A stretch of 64,000 bases of DNA, from positions 23,390-87,389 of the forward strand of contig MNCI01022668.1 in the NCBI GenBank assembly GCA_015680685.1, written 5' to 3'. Source of the DNA: Gnetum montanum. Lineage: Eukaryota > Streptophyta > Gnetopsida > Gnetales > Gnetaceae. Positions within the stretch are counted from its first letter, which is position 1; every line of letters starts with the position of its first letter. Below, piece by piece: positions 21,172 to 32,670 of the stretch. Below the pieces are notes generated by a model, which worked only from the letters and a program-made list of their open reading frames with translations, made no database searches and had not been told where the DNA came from. The position numbers and the translations under genes are program-made.

Positions 21172-23637
21172 CATGAAGTTGATGCCCCAGAGTTTGCAGG
21201 GTTCTAATGGTTGAATATACTATTGGGGTTCTTCTATCCATACAATCATTCCTCCATCTCTTTGGTAGCATTCGCATGAACAAGAAAAATGATGAGCATC
21301 TCAAAAGATGATTGGCTAGAAGTACCTTTCCATGAGAATCTTCACAATCATCCTTCTTCCTACATAATGATCCTTGCAAGGACCTTCATGGGCATCGTGG
21401 AGGATCTGTAGTTGATTAGCATTAGGCACATACTATAGCACCAAGCCATTGGCACAAACCTTGTAAAGATTTCCTTGAATTTCCATATAGTGTTTAACTT
21501 GGTGAAGAAATGGTTGTTTCTTCTTGTTGTTCCATTCTGCTAGAGTCTTCTGAGTAAGAAGATAGGAGAGGAAATCATCATACCAATTGGTACTCCTAAG
21601 TGTTAGAACATCAATGAATTTAAAAAAGAGAGGTTCATCTAGGAATTGATCAAATAAGGATTTCGTACCTCTTTTTTATCCCATAGTAACCAAGACAAGT
21701 GATCGATGACCACATTCTTAGTTCCTTTCCTATATGCCATGGTAAGATCAAACTGCTATAAAATCACTAGCCATTGTATGAATTAAGGGTTCATCACTAA
21801 CTTATTCAAGGGTACAAAGATATGATATTCAAGCACATAACACCTAAAGTTTTCTAAAGCATACACCACCACCATGAGCTCCTTATTAGGGGTGGTGTAA
21901 TTTAGTTGTACATCTACAATACTATTGCTTACATAATGAATGTAATAAAGACATTTTTGATCATCCAATTGTGTCAGCACCACCCCCAATGCATAGTCAG
22001 ATTCATCTATCATGATTTAAAAGGGTTTGGACCAATTTGGAGCATGTAGAATGGGAGTTTCCATGAGCTTTTTCTTTAACTGTTGAAATGCATATTTACA
22101 TTTTTTGGTCTAGTTGAAAGATGCATCATTCTTTGTCAGCTCCGCCAATGGTATGGTAATTTTGGATAGTTTTCGATAAATTACCTATAGTAACTAGTAT
22201 GTCCAAGAAATGACCTTATATCTTTTACAATTTAAGGCTGTCTAGTGATTCCTTGGATTACCAGTATTTTTTTTGGGTTTACCTCTATTCGTTTTTCTGG
22301 AATTTGGTTTCCAAAACAATGCTCTCTTAGACCATCAAATGACTTTTTTACTAATTGGACCTTAATTTTGTCTCCACATAGTGTTTTAGCACTTGTTCTA
22401 GATGATTCAAGACTTGCTCAAAGTTGCTACTATAGGTGGAGAAGTCATCCATGAAGACATCTACACCACTACTAATTTGTTGCTAAAAAATACTGAGTAC
22501 CAGTTGTTGGAAGATTGTAGGAGCATTACACAAGTCAAATGACATCCTTTTATATGTGAAAGTCCCTAGGGACTTGTGAATGTTGTATTGGCCTAATCTT
22601 TTAGTGTTATTTGGATTTGGTTATAGCCATGAGAACCATCTAGAAAACTATAGTAATTATGCTCTGAAAGTGTGTCCAACACTTGGTCCACAAATGGCAA
22701 TGGGAAATTATGCTTAAATGTTGCCATATTCAATAGTTAAAAGTCTATATAGACTTTCTGCTTCCCTCCTTTCTTTGCACAATGACGAGTGGGCTTACCC
22801 ACTCATTGTTGACTATAGGATAGATGAATCTATCCTTAAAAAGTTGTTCACTTTCATCCTTAATAACTTGCTTAAATTTCAAATTTAACCTCTACTATGA
22901 CTACCTCCTTGGCTTGATGGAGGGATTTGTATAAATTCAATGTTGGCATATCCTTGGATATATCATTTTCAACTAATGATATAACCATGCAAAGGTTAGT
23001 GATTTATTGTTTTTAGTGGTTTCTAGTTCTAGTCATGGGCAAGACTGACATTTATTATTATTGATTTTCCATTATTAAGAAAGGCATATTCCAAGGCTAT
23101 TGATAAATCCTTAAGTTCAGGGGGCTCCTACTTGAAACCTTTTAGGATTTTTAACTCCCTCCAATCCATTTCTTCATTTTTGTGCTAGAGTTGGTATCAA
23201 ATTTTCTCTAGTCCATCCAAATTATCTATGTAGATACTTATGACAAGTTCCAATGATTCCATGCACATTGTGGATTTAGAACTAGTATATGTGGTCAGCC
23301 ACTAGATGCCTTCTTGTTTTGTGGCTATTTACAAGCACCTTTGAACATGTGACATTTTGGCATACTAATTGCATGCTTGAATAGATATGCTATTTATGAT
23401 CCATAATCTCTGCACATAATGGCACCCTGTGTCACTATATGCGAAGCATGGAACATGCTTCTTCTTAAGCTTTCCAAACTCATTTTCCTTGAAGATCTCC
23501 AAGGAAAGATTTGGAATCCCCATCTTGGCATCAATAGTACTAAGCCAAGCCCTCCTCATAATAATGGGGAATTTCACTTTACAATTTTCCACATGGATCA
23601 CTAGGAAATCTTTTGGGTATGGCCATCCATAGACGAT
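21172..23637 (-). pseudogene. H1 pol, part 2: protease end, RT, RNase H, integrase N-terminus
   Basis: Minus strand, right to left. Protease C-terminal part at 23637-23365: VYGWPYPKDFLVIHVEN and PIIMRRAWLSTIDAK, matching the Athila PADFVVLD...P.ILGRPFL block. RT at about 22830-22080, with VFMDDFSTY (catalytic xMDD) encoded near 22450. RNase H at 22013-21783: DESDYALGVVLTQ, QLNYTTPNKELMVVVYALE. Then the integrase zinc-binding and early core region to 21172, where A1 splits it. Together these copy element RNA into DNA and integrate it. Stops and frameshifts occur throughout and no frame exceeds 130 codons. Confidence 0.7.
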
Positions 23638-24566
23638 TGATGAGTGGCGAGGTACCCCTACACTCAACCATACGAAACGAGCGTAGCACATGCGATCCGG
23701 TTGACCTCCGTAGACTAAATGCCTAAACGCCCCATGAAACACTTGGGGTTAATCATTCATTGTCTTCCCAGACTTACTTGTTGTTGTCACGGTGTATGGT
23801 TAAGTAAGTTCGAGGTATATGATTTTTATGATCTTTTATGGTTTTATTTCTTCTATGCTAAGAGCGAAGGGTTGAGAAAGCTAACTAACTCTAACTAAGG
23901 ACTAAGTCTAAATTAACTAGCGTCAACATCCATTCCCACTTACCGTACACACCCTGAACTATGCAACTGTGGCTACCAAATGCTAATCGTTACTGGGATC
24001 ACCACATGTAACACACATGCTCGAAGTGGTCATACTGAGGCACTTAACTAGCCTAAAAGTGATGAGCAACTGATTCCTTGACTACACATCCATAGATACT
24101 CGTAATCAAGTCGTACTCATCCCTCATTCTAGGAGTTAAGGGGGAGAGAGACTAATCGCGATGAGCAGCCGATTCCTTGATTAGCCATACACATTCGTCA
24201 ATGCTCGTAATCAAGTCGTACTCATGCCGTGCTAATGCAAGTAATAAATAACATGTAGGAAATAACAGGTAATAAATCCTATTCCATGCACTGCAAGGTT
24301 TATCCATAAAGCTCGTCTTTATTGCGGTACACAACTTGTGTTCAGGTACAAAGCTACTCGAATAAAGATCCATTCACTTGGGGACTCCTACTGCAGGCAC
24401 ATGGAAAATATTCTATCTCTGGAGTGATCAAACTGCCAGAGTTTCCCTACTTTAAGCCTAGGATGAGAAATGAGGGGAGTGCCACCTCTTATTTATAGAT
24501 TTGACGAAGGACCGCGATATCGTAATGGTCGTGATATCGCGGTGCATGCAATATCGCATCTCATGA
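23638..24566 (-). repeat. F 3' LTR (929 bp)
   Basis: Plus-strand edge TGATGAGTGGCGAGGTACC; the other edge GCATCTCATGA abuts the PPT. The TATA word is CTATAAATAAGAGG (minus strand, near 24500). U3 holds GCGATATCGC-type words at 24517-24560. The LTR start reads TC instead of TG, a point change. Confidence 0.8.
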
Positions 24567-24581
24567 TACCCCCATGACTGA
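24567..24581 (-). promoter_or_regulatory. F polypurine tract
   Basis: CAGTCATGGGGGTA directly precedes the LTR start on the minus strand, as in C, D and E. Confidence 0.7.
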
Positions 24582-26502
24582 ATGAAAACTCGTCCTCGAG
24601 TTCCTTACAATAATATCGGGAAGGTATGGAATTATTGAGGGGAATGGAACTAATGGGATGACATGTGAATGGATCATTATTACAAGACTTGACAAAATTG
24701 GTGTTCATGAAAACAAGGGTGAACACCTTATTACAATGACATCAGGCCTTAGTTGGCAGCTGAGAAAGAGAGAGAGAAAGAAGTGTTGCTGTTGCCAATG
24801 CCAAGATTACGCCTTCGTTGTCCATCCATAAGCGCGTCATCGATCTTGCTCCTTGCATAGCTGCTTCAACGCTACTCCATTCCAAGTGTTTGCTCTAGAT
24901 CCAATCTGTTGTTGCATGTCCGTCATCTACGCACACAACACAATCATATATTAGCAAGGGTAATTGAATCATCATGTAATTGATACCTTGCTTCGGTGTA
25001 AACTCATTGGCCAGGTTGTGATATGGCTGATATGGATCTGGGAATATGTTACTGATGACTACCGAAGGTGTAGGGGTTAGGAAGAAAATCAAAAATTTCA
25101 GGGCTAGGAGAAAATCGAAAAAATCAGGCCCTGTACCCCCATGACTAATCGCGAAACTCCAGTAGCGTTAGAATGGAGAAAGAAAAGGAGTAAGAAAGAT
25201 AGATAAAAACAAGACAATGGTAATGTCAATAAAGTGGATGTCAAGATGGAAATGAACAAAATAAAATGAATTGCAAAATGTTAAGGGAAAGAATTTAACT
25301 AATGTACCAAATAGAAATGTCAATGGGTCCTCCCCAAAGCAGGCTTATGCCCTTAATGCCCTGACAAACCCACATTCAGAGAGTCCGTAGGTTTTGGGAA
25401 TGTCATTTGGAACAAGAGTTAAAGTCTTAATCACAAGCGTTTACCAAGAAGAAAACAATGCATCAACCAAAATATATACAATAATGATACAATTGGGAAT
25501 GAGGTGAATAATGGAGAGAAGGATGGAGAGAAGAAAATGGAATGGAATCCCAAGGACAAGGTGGTGTACAGCCCCTTGTCTGTTTTATGATTAAAGTGAC
25601 TTGGAAAATCTCATTCCAACTTCGGCCTCAACAAACCACTTCCAGTGACTTCACATCAATACATTTGGCTGAACCATCCTCTTGGATAACAAGAATGCCT
25701 TCCCCCAGAGTCACCACCATTCCAACGAAACAAATGAGAGAAGGGGAAGCGAGAAGGGCCTTAGTTAGAGGGAACACTTTTGATTCCATAACCAGTGCTT
25801 GTAGCCCAAGCTTATTCATCTAAGGGGTGTGCTTTGAATTCTCACTTTGTTTTTTTTTTGTGTTTTGTGTTTTTATGCATGAGAACGACACCATGCAAAG
25901 ACTTCTTGTTTTTATTGTCTCAGCTTCCGATAATTGGGTAACATCGGAACGGCAGAAAACTCAAGAAAAAACATTCAAGCACCCAAGAAAATGACCAAAA
26001 AAAAAGCATCAAGTTCCCTTGAAGTCACACCCTTTTCAATCCTTGAGTCCTTCCTTAGTTTGAGAAATACCTAGTCACCAATTCATTAAAGTTCTTATTA
26101 GAAGGGGATTGTACATTTCCAAGCCGAAAGAAACCATGGAAATTGGTGGATGGATGAATGAAGTGGTCTCATTGCCTACCATATCAAAAGAAACATCCCT
26201 TAGTATCAACATTGTGACTTAAAGGTAAAAACCAAACATTAGCAATCAATATGAAAACAGTTCATACCATCATGAAGAATGCTTATTATGAGACAAACTT
26301 ACAGGGTGGATGGCACACACACACATAAAAATGAAAAAAGTATAACGATGGTGTAAAACAAAAACTAGAAAAGTTAAAGAAAGTTGTAAAACAAAAATTA
26401 GAAAAGTTAAAGAAATTTGTAAAACAAAAATATGTAAAAAAAATGTTGTAAAACAAAAATGTGTAAAACAAAAATTGAGAAAGAACTGAGGGCCCCATAT
26501 GA
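24582..26502 (-). other. F 3' non-coding region
   Basis: Minus order: PPT-like CAGTCATGGGGGAGATGG near 26530-26515; tandem ATTTTTGTTTTACA words (26340-26480); the conserved block at 25324-25343 (CCTGCTTTGGGGAGGACCCA); a PPT-like TTAGTCATGGGGGTACAGG near 25145-25127; a 60-nt intron-like segment at 24927-24986; then an ATG with a short frame (MTDMQQQIGSR). No long protein is encoded. Confidence 0.55.
24927..24986 (-). other. F: 60-nt intron-like segment
   Basis: The minus strand reads GAAGCAAG|GTATCAATT, then CTTGCTAATA, then GTGTGCGTAG|ATGAC. Donor GT, a branch-like CTAAT and acceptor AG are all present, and an ATG starts at the first base after the AG. The length equals that of the matching segments of C, D, E and H2. 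Confidence 0.5.
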
Positions 26503-29334
26503 TTAGCATAGGTGGCCATCTCCCCCATGACTGAGTTGTAAGGGAGAGATCCAAAACAATGAGCGTTTGTTTGAATTTTGTAAAAGTGTCCAACTTCTCC
26601 CAAATGATGATCTTAGATTAAGGGATGGAAGTTGGCGATGCTCATATTTCAATGTGTCTATGCCTTCGTTGTTGGCATGGGTTTCCTCAGTTCGTTCCAT
26701 GCACATTTGTCTGCTCCTTCTAGTAGCTGTCAACTACGGGGTGTCTACTACTTCTTGTGTGGTTGCTACATACAGGCATCTTTGTTGCAAATTTTCAAGG
26801 GCACCCCTATCACATGGAGGCATTTCCTCCATGTCATCACCCAATGAATCACTGTATGTGATGCATGGAACTTTCCTCTTCTCGATCTTTCCACAAATGT
26901 TTATCTTAGAGATTTCTAAGGAAAGATTGCAGATCCTAAGGCATGCGTCTACTGTACTTAGCCATGCTCTTCCTATTATAACTGGGAAGTCCCCTTCATT
27001 GTTGTTCACTTCAATCACTAGAAAATCAGCTGGGTAAGACCAACCACACATAGTGGTAATGATGTCCTCCACCAATCCCAAGGGAATGATGATGGACTAG
27101 TCTGCCAACTCTAGTTGAATGTTGCTCTTCTTGAGTTGTGGTAGGGTCTAGGCATGGTACATCTCTCATGAAATTAAGTTGACTCCAGAACTTGAGTCAA
27201 GAAGAGCCCTATGTGATTTATTTTTGGTGATCTGTAAATAGATTAAGGGACTCCCAGGGTCAGTTAGTTTCCTAGGAAGGTAGCCTACCTTAATCCAGTT
27301 AGTTACAGTATGCGTTAACATAACCGTATGCATTACGCTCTGTTGGACTGAAGGGTGCTCCAAAGTGTTAGATGGTGATGGAGGAGTGTACATGGCCTCA
27401 ACCACTTGTTATTGCGAGAGTTTGTCTAGGCTTTTGATTCTGAAGTAGGGCCTTCTCTTTTTATAGTTGTTAGAACTAGCAGCAGGTTGGATATTTACAG
27501 CTCTCGCAGCGTGACGTTGCTGCGGTTGAGGAGTAAGTTCCCCTTGCATTGTTGGAGCAGGAGGTGTTATGGGAACTACTTGTGGTGGAAGAGGTGCAGA
27601 TGGATTAGGAGGATGGTGTGGGTATGGAGTGTCTCCCGGAGAAGAATAAGTCCTTCTGAAGTACTCCCGAACTTGGTAGTGACGGTTGGGGGTTGTGTGA
27701 CTCATAGAGTCACTTGGAGAAATTGGCTGCTGCACATAATATCCATAAGAGTTAGGCTGCCGGTAAGGGTACTGATGTTTCAGCGATGGCATCCTCCATG
27801 ACTGTGGGTATTTCCATTGCTGATGCTATCCAATGGGTTGTGGTGGAGCTCCACTTGGATAATACGTTAGTGGTTGGTGGAACTGCCTTGGGTTACCTTG
27901 TGGATAAGGTAACCTTCGGGGTGTTTGCTATTGGTTGAGTCTTGGATTAAGCGCATACACCCCAGACTCTTGTAGATGTGAGATGATGGGGCAACATCCC
28001 TGAGGATGGTCATAGTGGCAGATCTCACATCCACCATCATCGTCTATGTCAAAGTCCATAGCCACATCGGAGTAAGTGATTTTCCCCTTACCCTTGTTAT
28101 GTGCAAGGCCTAAATCTCTCCACTTTTTCTTACATTTGTCACTACTTTGTTCAACCTTAGACTCTTCTACAATTTTTAAGACAATTTCAATTTTAGAGTC
28201 TAAGGAACTCCATACGCCATCTTCCTTAGCCACTATTTCTATTGTCAACTTTTGGATCAGCAAGGTTTTTCGGTTCACCAACTCTTTGATTGATGACTCA
28301 TCCTCTTCATCAAAAAATTTCAATCCCTTCTTTCGAAGAGAGGGATCGCGGTTATACTCTTCCACACTTTCCCTTTTGCATAGATCACCTTCTTCTTTTG
28401 CTACTTGCTCCAACAAGCTACGTACTTCATGGGCTCTAAGTTGTGAGAGTCTCCCTTGTGCGTAAGTTCCAAGGGTTCTTCTAGTTTCATACCTCAGCCC
28501 ATCCACGATGTGGCAAAGTTGATCTTGTTGAGCATACCCATGGCCCAGGCAACAATGTAACAATGTGTAGTAGCGGGCCATGGCAGCATCCAAGGGTTCG
28601 TGTGTACCTTGCTTCCAGCCTTGGATCTGCTTACGCAAATTGGACACTCTAAAGTATGTTTGATACTTCTCGTTGAACAGTTTTAGCATCGTACTCCACC
28701 TCTTGATGGTTTTCAGTTCTAAGGACTGGTACTAGCTCTCTGCTTCTTTGGTGAGTGTCCTTGGGAACAACTTAAGTTTTGCCACTCATTTTCTATTTTT
28801 TGCAAGGCATAGGCATCGTGGAATGCCCGTAAATGATTTTTCAGATTAGTACTATATCCCCCTTCAAATCGTGGGATGTTATTCATGTCTAAACGCTTGA
28901 TCCAGCTATCCTTTAAATGCCTTGTAGGAATCCTAACTGCCTCCGTTATGTTAAGCATACTTCGGGTTGTGAGTAGGGGCTCGTCATGATTGTATCTTTC
29001 ATGATGCCTGTGATGTCTGCGTTGTTCCCTACTCTCCCTTCGTCCTTGCCCTTGTCCTCTCTCTCGAATTTCTTGTCGAGGTCTTTCATCCTTCTTATTT
29101 TTATCCTCACCTTTATGTTCATGGTGGCTGTGCCTAGATGTGGAAGGAGAGGATGAGTGATGTGAAGAAGGGGAAGAAGAAGGGGAACCATTACCATGAT
29201 AATGTTTCTTGCCTTCTCTTCGGCTGCTACGGCCCCGATCGTGATGACGATCTAAGTGCCCGTCCTTAGCATAAGTGGTTGTTCCCTCTGTGAACAGTTG
29301 GTGTTCACGGGCATCAGAACCAGGGATATGTATC
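26503..29334 (-). pseudogene. F Gag-protease (N-terminus lost in the gap)
   Basis: Order on the minus strand: an Arg/His/Ser-rich, SR-like linker (29300-29000) with GSPSSSPSSHHSSSPS; the retrotransposon-gag domain (28930-28400) with IPRFEGGY, a one-base frame break near 28720, then CLGHGYAQQDQL and TRRTLGTYAQGRL; a zinc knuckle at 27991-28029 (CEICHYDHPQGCC); a Pro/Gln-rich region (27792-27409); a retropepsin-like protease (27405-26734) with ALLDSSSGVNLIS at the active site and YPADFLVIEV...VIIGRAWLSTVDA. It ends near 26503 after GGDGHLC. The DSS active site departs from D-[ST/L]-G, so the protease is doubtful. No RT frame follows. The 253-codon frame 28689-27928 is the longest intact piece. 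Confidence 0.75.
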
Positions 29335-30115
29335 NNNNNNNNNNNNNNNNNNNNNNNNNNNNNNNNNNNNNNNNNNNNNNNNNNNNNNNNNNNNNNNNNN
29401 NNNNNNNNNNNNNNNNNNNNNNNNNNNNNNNNNNNNNNNNNNNNNNNNNNNNNNNNNNNNNNNNNNNNNNNNNNNNNNNNNNNNNNNNNNNNNNNNNNNN
29501 NNNNNNNNNNNNNNNNNNNNNNNNNNNNNNNNNNNNNNNNNNNNNNNNNNNNNNNNNNNNNNNNNNNNNNNNNNNNNNNNNNNNNNNNNNNNNNNNNNNN
29601 NNNNNNNNNNNNNNNNNNNNNNNNNNNNNNNNNNNNNNNNNNNNNNNNNNNNNNNNNNNNNNNNNNNNNNNNNNNNNNNNNNNNNNNNNNNNNNNNNNNN
29701 NNNNNNNNNNNNNNNNNNNNNNNNNNNNNNNNNNNNNNNNNNNNNNNNNNNNNNNNNNNNNNNNNNNNNNNNNNNNNNNNNNNNNNNNNNNNNNNNNNNN
29801 NNNNNNNNNNNNNNNNNNNNNNNNNNNNNNNNNNNNNNNNNNNNNNNNNNNNNNNNNNNNNNNNNNNNNNNNNNNNNNNNNNNNNNNNNNNNNNNNNNNN
29901 NNNNNNNNNNNNNNNNNNNNNNNNNNNNNNNNNNNNNNNNNNNNNNNNNNNNNNNNNNNNNNNNNNNNNNNNNNNNNNNNNNNNNNNNNNNNNNNNNNNN
30001 NNNNNNNNNNNNNNNNNNNNNNNNNNNNNNNNNNNNNNNNNNNNNNNNNNNNNNNNNNNNNNNNNNNNNNNNNNNNNNNNNNNNNNNNNNNNNNNNNNNN
30101 NNNNNNNNNNNNNNN
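29335..30115. other. Assembly gap (781 N)
   Basis: An uninterrupted run of N. Frames crossing it are meaningless. By comparison with D, the gap should hold the F Gag N-terminus, 5' leader, primer site and the U5 end of the 5' LTR. Confidence 0.95.
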
Positions 30116-30756
30116 TACACACCCTAAACTATGCAACTGTGGCTACCAAATGCTAATCGTTACTGGGATCACCACACGTAATGCACATGCTCGAAGTGGT
30201 TGTACTTAGGCACTTAACTAGCCTAAACGTGATGAGCAACCGATTTCTTAACTAGCTATACACATCCGTAGATGCTCGTAATCAAGTCGTACTCATCCTG
30301 CATTCTAGGAGTTGAGGGGAAGAGAGACTAATCGCAATAAGTAACCGATTCCTTGATTAGCCGTACACATTCGTCAATGCTCATAATCAAGTCGTACTCA
30401 TGCCATGTTAATGCAAGTAACAAATAACATGTAAGAAATAACAGGTAATAAATCCTATTCCATGCACTGTAAGGTTTATCCACAAAGCTCATCTTTATTG
30501 CCGTACACAACTTGCGTTCAGGTACAAAGCTGCTCGAATAAAGATCCGTTCACTTGGGGACTCCTACTACGGGCACATGGAAAATATTCTATCTCTGGAG
30601 TGATCAAACTGCTAGAGTTTCCCTACTTTAAGCCTAGGATGAGAAATGAGAGGAGTGTTACCTCTTATTTATAGATTTGGCAGCAGACCACAATATCGCG
30701 TACGTGATATCGCAGGGGACGACGCAATATCGCATATGCGATATTGCGTCTCATCA
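30116..30756 (-). repeat. F 5' LTR, visible part
   Basis: It aligns with 23944-24566 (TACACACCCT-AACTATGCAACTGTGG onward) and ends at TCATCA, giving TGATGAGACGCAATATCGC on the minus strand. GATATCGC words at 30690-30750 and a TATA word near 30668 match the other copy. Confidence 0.75.
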
Positions 30757-31045
30757 ATGATGGTCACAATGTTCTCCACCAATTCCAATGGAATAGTGAT
30801 GCAAGATCTACAAGAGCTAATCTGATGTTATTTTTCTTGAGTAGAGGTAGGTTCCAAGTCTTATACATTTCTTGAGAGATTAAGTTTATCCCGTTACCTG
30901 AATCCAATAGAGCCTCACATGGATCATTTCTTACGATCTACAAATAGATGAGAATCCCAAGATTAGATCATTTCCTAAGAAGGTGGCCAACCTTAGTTCA
31001 ATCTATGATCACATGGGTCAACATAATAGTATGTACATTGGAGGA
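30757..31045 (-). pseudogene. H1 protease, N-terminal part
   Basis: Minus strand from 31045: HTIMLTHVII, VGHLLRK, EALLDSGNGINLISQEMY, NLPLLKKNNIRL. The retropepsin active site D-S-G is intact here. The sequence joins 23637 across element F. Upstream Gag is absent because C abuts at 31046. Confidence 0.65.
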
Positions 31046-31432
31046 TGATGAGTGGTGAGGTACAGTTCCCTTCTAATAAGAACTTTAACGAATCAGTGAC
31101 TGGGTCTTTCTCAAACTAAGGACGGACTCAAGGATTGCAAAGGGTGTGACTTCAAGGGAACTTGGTGCTTTTGTGTTGGTCATTCTCTTGGGTGCTTAGA
31201 TGTTTCTTCTTGAGTTTTCTTACCGTTCCAATGTTACCCAATTATCGGAAGCTGAGCCAATAAAAATAAGAAGTCTTTGCATGGTGTGGTTCTCACGCAT
31301 AAAAACACAAAACACAAAAAAAAATGATGAAAGTGAGAATTCAAAGCACACTCCTTAGAAGTAATAAAATTTGGGCTGCAAGCACCAATTATGGAACCAA
31401 AAATGTTCCCTCTAACTAAGGCCCTTCTCGCT

Positions 31433-31433
31433 N
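31433..31433. other. Single-N contig join with duplicated flanks
   Basis: The 45 bases before the N (31388-31432) recur exactly after it (31435-31479). This looks like two overlapping contig ends joined without merging, not a real tandem repeat. Confidence 0.85.
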
Positions 31434-32244
31434 GATTATGGAACCAAAAATGTTCCCTCTAACTAAGGCCCTTCTCGCTTTCCATTGTCTCCTTTGTTTC
31501 GTCGGAATGGTGGTGGCTCTTTGAAGATGCATCCTCGTTATCCGAGTGGATGGTTTAACTGAATGCATTGATGCGAAGTCACTAGAAGTGGTTGGTTTGA
31601 GCCCAGAGTTGGAATGAGATTTGCCAAGTCACATTAATCATCAAACACACAAGGGGCTGTACACCACCTTGTCCTTGAGATTCCATTCCATTCTCTTCTC
31701 TCCTTTCCATCCTTCTCTCCATTGTTCACCTCATTGCCAGTTGTATCATTAGTGTATATATTTTGGTTGATGCACTGTTTTCTTTTTGGTAAATTCTTGC
31801 GGTTAAGACTTTAACTCTTGTTCCAAAAGACATTCCCAGAGCCTACGGACTCTTTGAATGTGGGTCTGTCAGGGCATTAACAGCATGCGCATGCTTTGGG
31901 GAGGATCCACTGACATTCCTATTTGGAGCATTAGTTAACTTATTTTCCTTAACATTTTGCAATTAATTATTATTTTGTTCATTCCCATCTTGACATCCAC
32001 TTCACTGTTGTTTTCAGTTGTCCCTTTTTATCTATCTTTCTTACTCCTTTCCCTTCTTCATTCTAACGCTACCGGAGGTTTGCGATTAGTCATGGGGGTA
32101 CAGGGCCCATTTTTTTTTTCTCCTAGCCCCAAAATTTTTGATTTTCTTCCTAACCCCAACACCTTCGTGTAGTCATCAGTAACATCTTCCCAGGTCCATA
32201 TCAGCCATACCACAACCTAGCCAATGGACTTACACTGAAGCAAG

Positions 32245-32304
32245 GTATTATTTACTTAATGATTCAATTACCCTTGCTAATATATGATTGTGTTGTGTGT
32301 GCAG
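32245..32304 (+). other. C: 60-nt intron-like segment
   Basis: GAAGCAAG|GTATTATTTA, CTTGCTAATA, TGTGTGTGCAG|ATGGC. An ATG follows the AG and opens a 75-codon frame (to 32532). That frame has a hydrophobic run ILVLAVATLLSISLFL, but relatives shift frame here, so it is probably not a conserved protein. Confidence 0.5.
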
Positions 32305-32659
32305 ATGGCAATCATACAACAACGGAATGGATCTGGAGAAAAACACTTGGAATGGAGCAGCGTTGAAGCAGCTATGCAAAGAGCAAGATCGATGGCACAC
32401 TTATGGATGGACAATGAAGGCGCAATCTTGGTGTTGGCAGTAGCAACACTCCTTTCTATCTCTCTCTTTCTCTCAAGCTGCCAACAAAGGCCTGATGTCA
32501 TTGTAATAAGGTGTTCACCTTTGTTGTCATGAACACCAGTTTTGTTAAGTCTTGTGATAATGATCCGTTCACATGTCATCCCATTAGTTCCATTCCCCTC
32601 AATAATTCCATACCTTCCTGATATTATTGTAAGGAACTCGAGGATGAGTTTTCATTCAG

Positions 32660-32670
32660 TCATGGGGGTA
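32660..32670 (+). promoter_or_regulatory. C polypurine tract
   Basis: TCATGGGGGTA lies directly before the LTR start, within TTCATTCAGTCATGGGGGTA as in D and F. Confidence 0.65.

Larger units (their letters stand above)
23638..30756 (-). mobile_element. Element F: Gag-protease Athila-like element inserted in H1 protease
   Basis: It is bounded by 3' LTR 23638-24566 and a partial 5' LTR ending at 30756. Flanking 5-mers ACGAT (23633-23637) and ATGAT (30757-30761) form a target duplication with one change, and H1 protease sequence resumes on both sides. The interior has a Gag-protease region followed by a 1.9 kb non-coding region. There is no RT or integrase. The 781-N gap covers the Gag N-terminus, primer site and about a third of the 5' LTR; true length there is unknown. 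Confidence 0.8.

Noticed and set aside
28076-28465. 129-codon plus-strand frame inside F
   Set aside because: It is the antisense shadow of the F Gag frame, which has a recognised domain and zinc knuckle.
29252-30209. Reading frames of 268-467 codons crossing the N block
   Set aside because: They are open only because N cannot form stops. Only the true Gag part (below 29335, minus) is kept.
32305-32532. 75-codon frame in C with a membrane-like segment, considered as an env-type protein
   Set aside because: D and F do not keep this frame or the hydrophobic run, so it is probably fortuitous.
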